Below, in pieces: positions 31,178 to 32,314 of a stretch of 32,314 nucleotides of DNA. Source of the DNA: CASQEL01 sp036655975 (GTDB lineage: Bacteria > Desulfobacterota > Desulfovibrionia > Desulfovibrionales > Desulfovibrionaceae). The position numbers and the translations under genes were made by a program. The notes under the pieces were generated by a model. That model was not told the DNA's origin and made no database searches. It saw nothing but the letters and a program-made list of their open reading frames with translations. The stretch covers positions 1-32,314 of the forward strand of contig JAVVPD010000017.1 in assembly GCA_036655975.1 (NCBI GenBank), given 5' to 3'. The stretch's first letter is position 1. Each line of letters opens with the position of its first letter.

Positions 31178-31939
31178 TTATCTTTTGTTCAGCGGCTTGC
31201 GCTCATTGGGCGGTAAGAAGGAAGACAATTTTTCGTACACCAAACGCGGATTATTATTTTCTAAAATGGACTTGGCCCCTTCAAAAATAACTTGCAGCGT
31301 AAGTTCTTCTTGCATGCTGCGGGCCTTCAACTTACCCGCCAGAGGCAAAAATAGCAGATTAGCCAATATGGCCCCGTAAAATGTGGTTAAAATAGCCACA
31401 GCCATAGCCGGACCAATGCTCGTCGGGTCTGCAAGGTTGGCAAGCATCTGCACCAGACCGATGAGCGTACCGATCATGCCCATAGCCGGTGCCAGTGATC
31501 CGAGGCGCGTAAACACGGCAATAGCGACATTGTGCCTTTTTTTCATAGACACAATTTCAATAACCACGGTGTCGCGGATCAAATCCGGGTCAGCGCTATC
31601 GGCAATTAATTGGGTAGCTTTTTTCAGAATAGGATTGGTGGTCTGGATTTTTTCTAGGGCGATAATGCCTTCTTTGCGGCTGATTTCCGCAATTTTAACC
31701 ATGGTGCCCACCACATCGCGTGCGGGCATCCCCTTGGAGGTAAAAGCCTTTACCGCCGCGCGGAAAGCCTGTTTGACCTCCTCAAAGGGGAAACACACCA
31801 TAAGTGCGGCCAAAGATCCCCCAAAAACAATCATCACACTAGGAATATCTATAAAATTACCGGGTTGCGGGCCAAGGAATATGGCTCCCAACACCAAACC
31901 GAAGCCGCTTAATATGCCACCCAGCGTTGCAATATCCAT
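31178..31939 (-). CDS. motA: Flagellar motor stator protein MotA
   Basis: Four-helix stator subunit forming the ion channel with MotB. The start at ATG 31939 (GGGG five nt upstream) gives 253 residues, matching the PomA/MotA short type; the longer frame to 32050 adds a basic, non-conserved stretch and is unlikely. N-terminal MDIATLGGILSGFGLVLGAIF is a membrane helix (cited in full elsewhere nowhere; core at 4-20). The cytoplasmic loop between helices 2 and 3 (about 65-145) is highly charged. The third and fourth helices hold the conserved proline region RLGSLAPAMGMIGTLIG and ILTTFYGAILANLLFLP. It is the first gene of the operon that continues into pilZ, the carboxylase genes and ssb. Confidence 0.93.
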   Translation of the reverse strand: MDIATLGGILSGFGLVLGAIFLGPQPGNFIDIPSVMIVFGGSLAALMVCFPFEEVKQAFRAAVKAFTSKGMPARDVVGTMVKIAEISRKEGIIALEKIQTTNPILKKATQLIADSADPDLIRDTVVIEIVSMKKRHNVAIAVFTRLGSLAPAMGMIGTLIGLVQMLANLADPTSIGPAMAVAILTTFYGAILANLLFLPLAGKLKARSMQEELTLQVIFEGAKSILENNNPRLVYEKLSSFLPPNERKPLNKR

Positions 31940-32098
31940 TGTTACCCCTATTCCCCTTGGACATCTGAACGTAAGCATGCTACGCATGCCGCGCACGTCA
32001 CGCATCCTCATCGAACCCGCCAGCCCGGCACGAGTATACGCAGACAGCAAAAGTTTTTACGTGAAATTCATGTACACAATGAATTAAGGACATATTGT
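31940..32098. other. Divergent motA/PNP intergenic region
   Basis: This 159-bp gap must hold the promoter of the long minus-strand motA operon and that of the plus-strand purine phosphorylase gene. A TATACT (minus strand) is visible near 32036-32041 but without a good -35 at standard spacing. I saw neither a sigma-28 (TAAA...GCCGATAA) nor a sigma-54 (TGGCAC...TTGC) site. Confidence 0.35.
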
Positions 32099-32314
32099 AT
32101 GCAAAATCCCCAAGAAGTCCAGTCCGCAATTGCCGCAATCAAAGTGCTTGTGCCTGAAGCGCGGCCTAAGATAGCCATTGTGCTGGGCACGGGGCTTGGC
32201 GACCTTGCCGGAGCTTTAGAAAATTCTCAGGCCGTCAACTATGCGGATATTCCCCATTTTCCCCTTTCCACGGTAGAATCACATGTGGGCCGCTTGCTGT
32301 TTGGCACTTTGGAC
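32099..32314 (+). CDS. Purine nucleoside phosphorylase, N-terminal fragment cut by the window edge
   Basis: The first 72 codons of a plus-strand gene run off the right edge without a stop. ATG 32099 has AAGGAC seven nt upstream. The translated start contains KIAIVLGTGLGDLAGAL, then YADIPHFPLSTVESHVGRLLFG, the N-terminal pattern of trimeric purine nucleoside phosphorylases and of 5'-methylthioadenosine phosphorylases (G-S/T-GLG phosphate loop, then IPxFPxSTVxxHxG). These enzymes split purine nucleosides with phosphate in salvage. Which substrate this one prefers depends on the missing C-terminal half. It is divergent from motA. Confidence 0.85.
   Translation, partial: MQNPQEVQSAIAAIKVLVPEARPKIAIVLGTGLGDLAGALENSQAVNYADIPHFPLSTVESHVGRLLFGTLD

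Noticed and set aside
31940..32098. Flagellar sigma-28 promoter before motA
   Set aside because: No TAAA-15-GCCGATAA-like arrangement is present on the minus strand.
1..32314. tRNA, rRNA, CRISPR array, prophage or full IS
   Set aside because: No regularly spaced repeats, no integrase or transposase motifs, and no recognisable RNA gene sequences on either strand.

Overview
The window reads as ordinary chromosome from a Gram-negative, motile anaerobe, most likely one of the Desulfovibrionaceae (inference). The signs are a CbiE-CbiT/CobM anaerobic-type cobalamin module, a di-heme fumarate reductase beside a two-subunit fumarase and a malic enzyme, a fused AccA-AccD carboxyltransferase, a Csd4-like (M99) cell-shape carboxypeptidase expected in curved cells, and MotAB. 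Genes are tightly packed on both strands. I see no rRNA, tRNA, CRISPR array, phage region or complete insertion sequence.

Layout: (1) 1-2231 (+), two cobalamin methyltransferases, the first open at the left edge. (2) 2333-6019 (-), secA followed by a class-V aminotransferase. (3) 6227-11628, an accessory-looking stretch: a membrane-anchored SWIM-like protein (+), then on the minus strand GT4 glycosyltransferase, polyprenyl-phosphate sugar transferase, TRIC-family membrane protein, Dam-like adenine methylase and a small winged-helix protein. This stretch carries three copies of a TA-bounded palindromic repeat. (4) 12033-18119 (+), frdCAB, two fumarase subunits and malic enzyme, linking pyruvate, malate, fumarate and succinate. 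(5) 18285-20099 (+), argF and argB. (6) 20182-22626 (-), gpsA and the M99 carboxypeptidase, divergent from (7) 22853-24641 (+), htpX, a hotdog thioesterase and a lipoprotein. (8) 24719-31939 (-), an apparent eight-gene operon motA-motB-pilZ-biotin carboxylase-AccA/AccD fusion-biotinyl-domain protein-unknown-ssb. It ends at a bidirectional terminator. (9) From 32099 (+), the start of a purine nucleoside phosphorylase gene cut by the right edge.

The least ordinary items are: a 130-bp MITE-like family whose ends supply the stop codon of the neighbouring gene in three of four copies; a self-contained, divergent acetyl-CoA-carboxylase-type set in a motility operon, whose carrier protein seems to have a non-canonical biotin site (SRMKR); a membrane-tethered SWIM-like zinc motif protein; and a Dam methylase paired with a winged-helix protein but with no recognisable nuclease. 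All family assignments come from reading motifs by eye; no database search was run.
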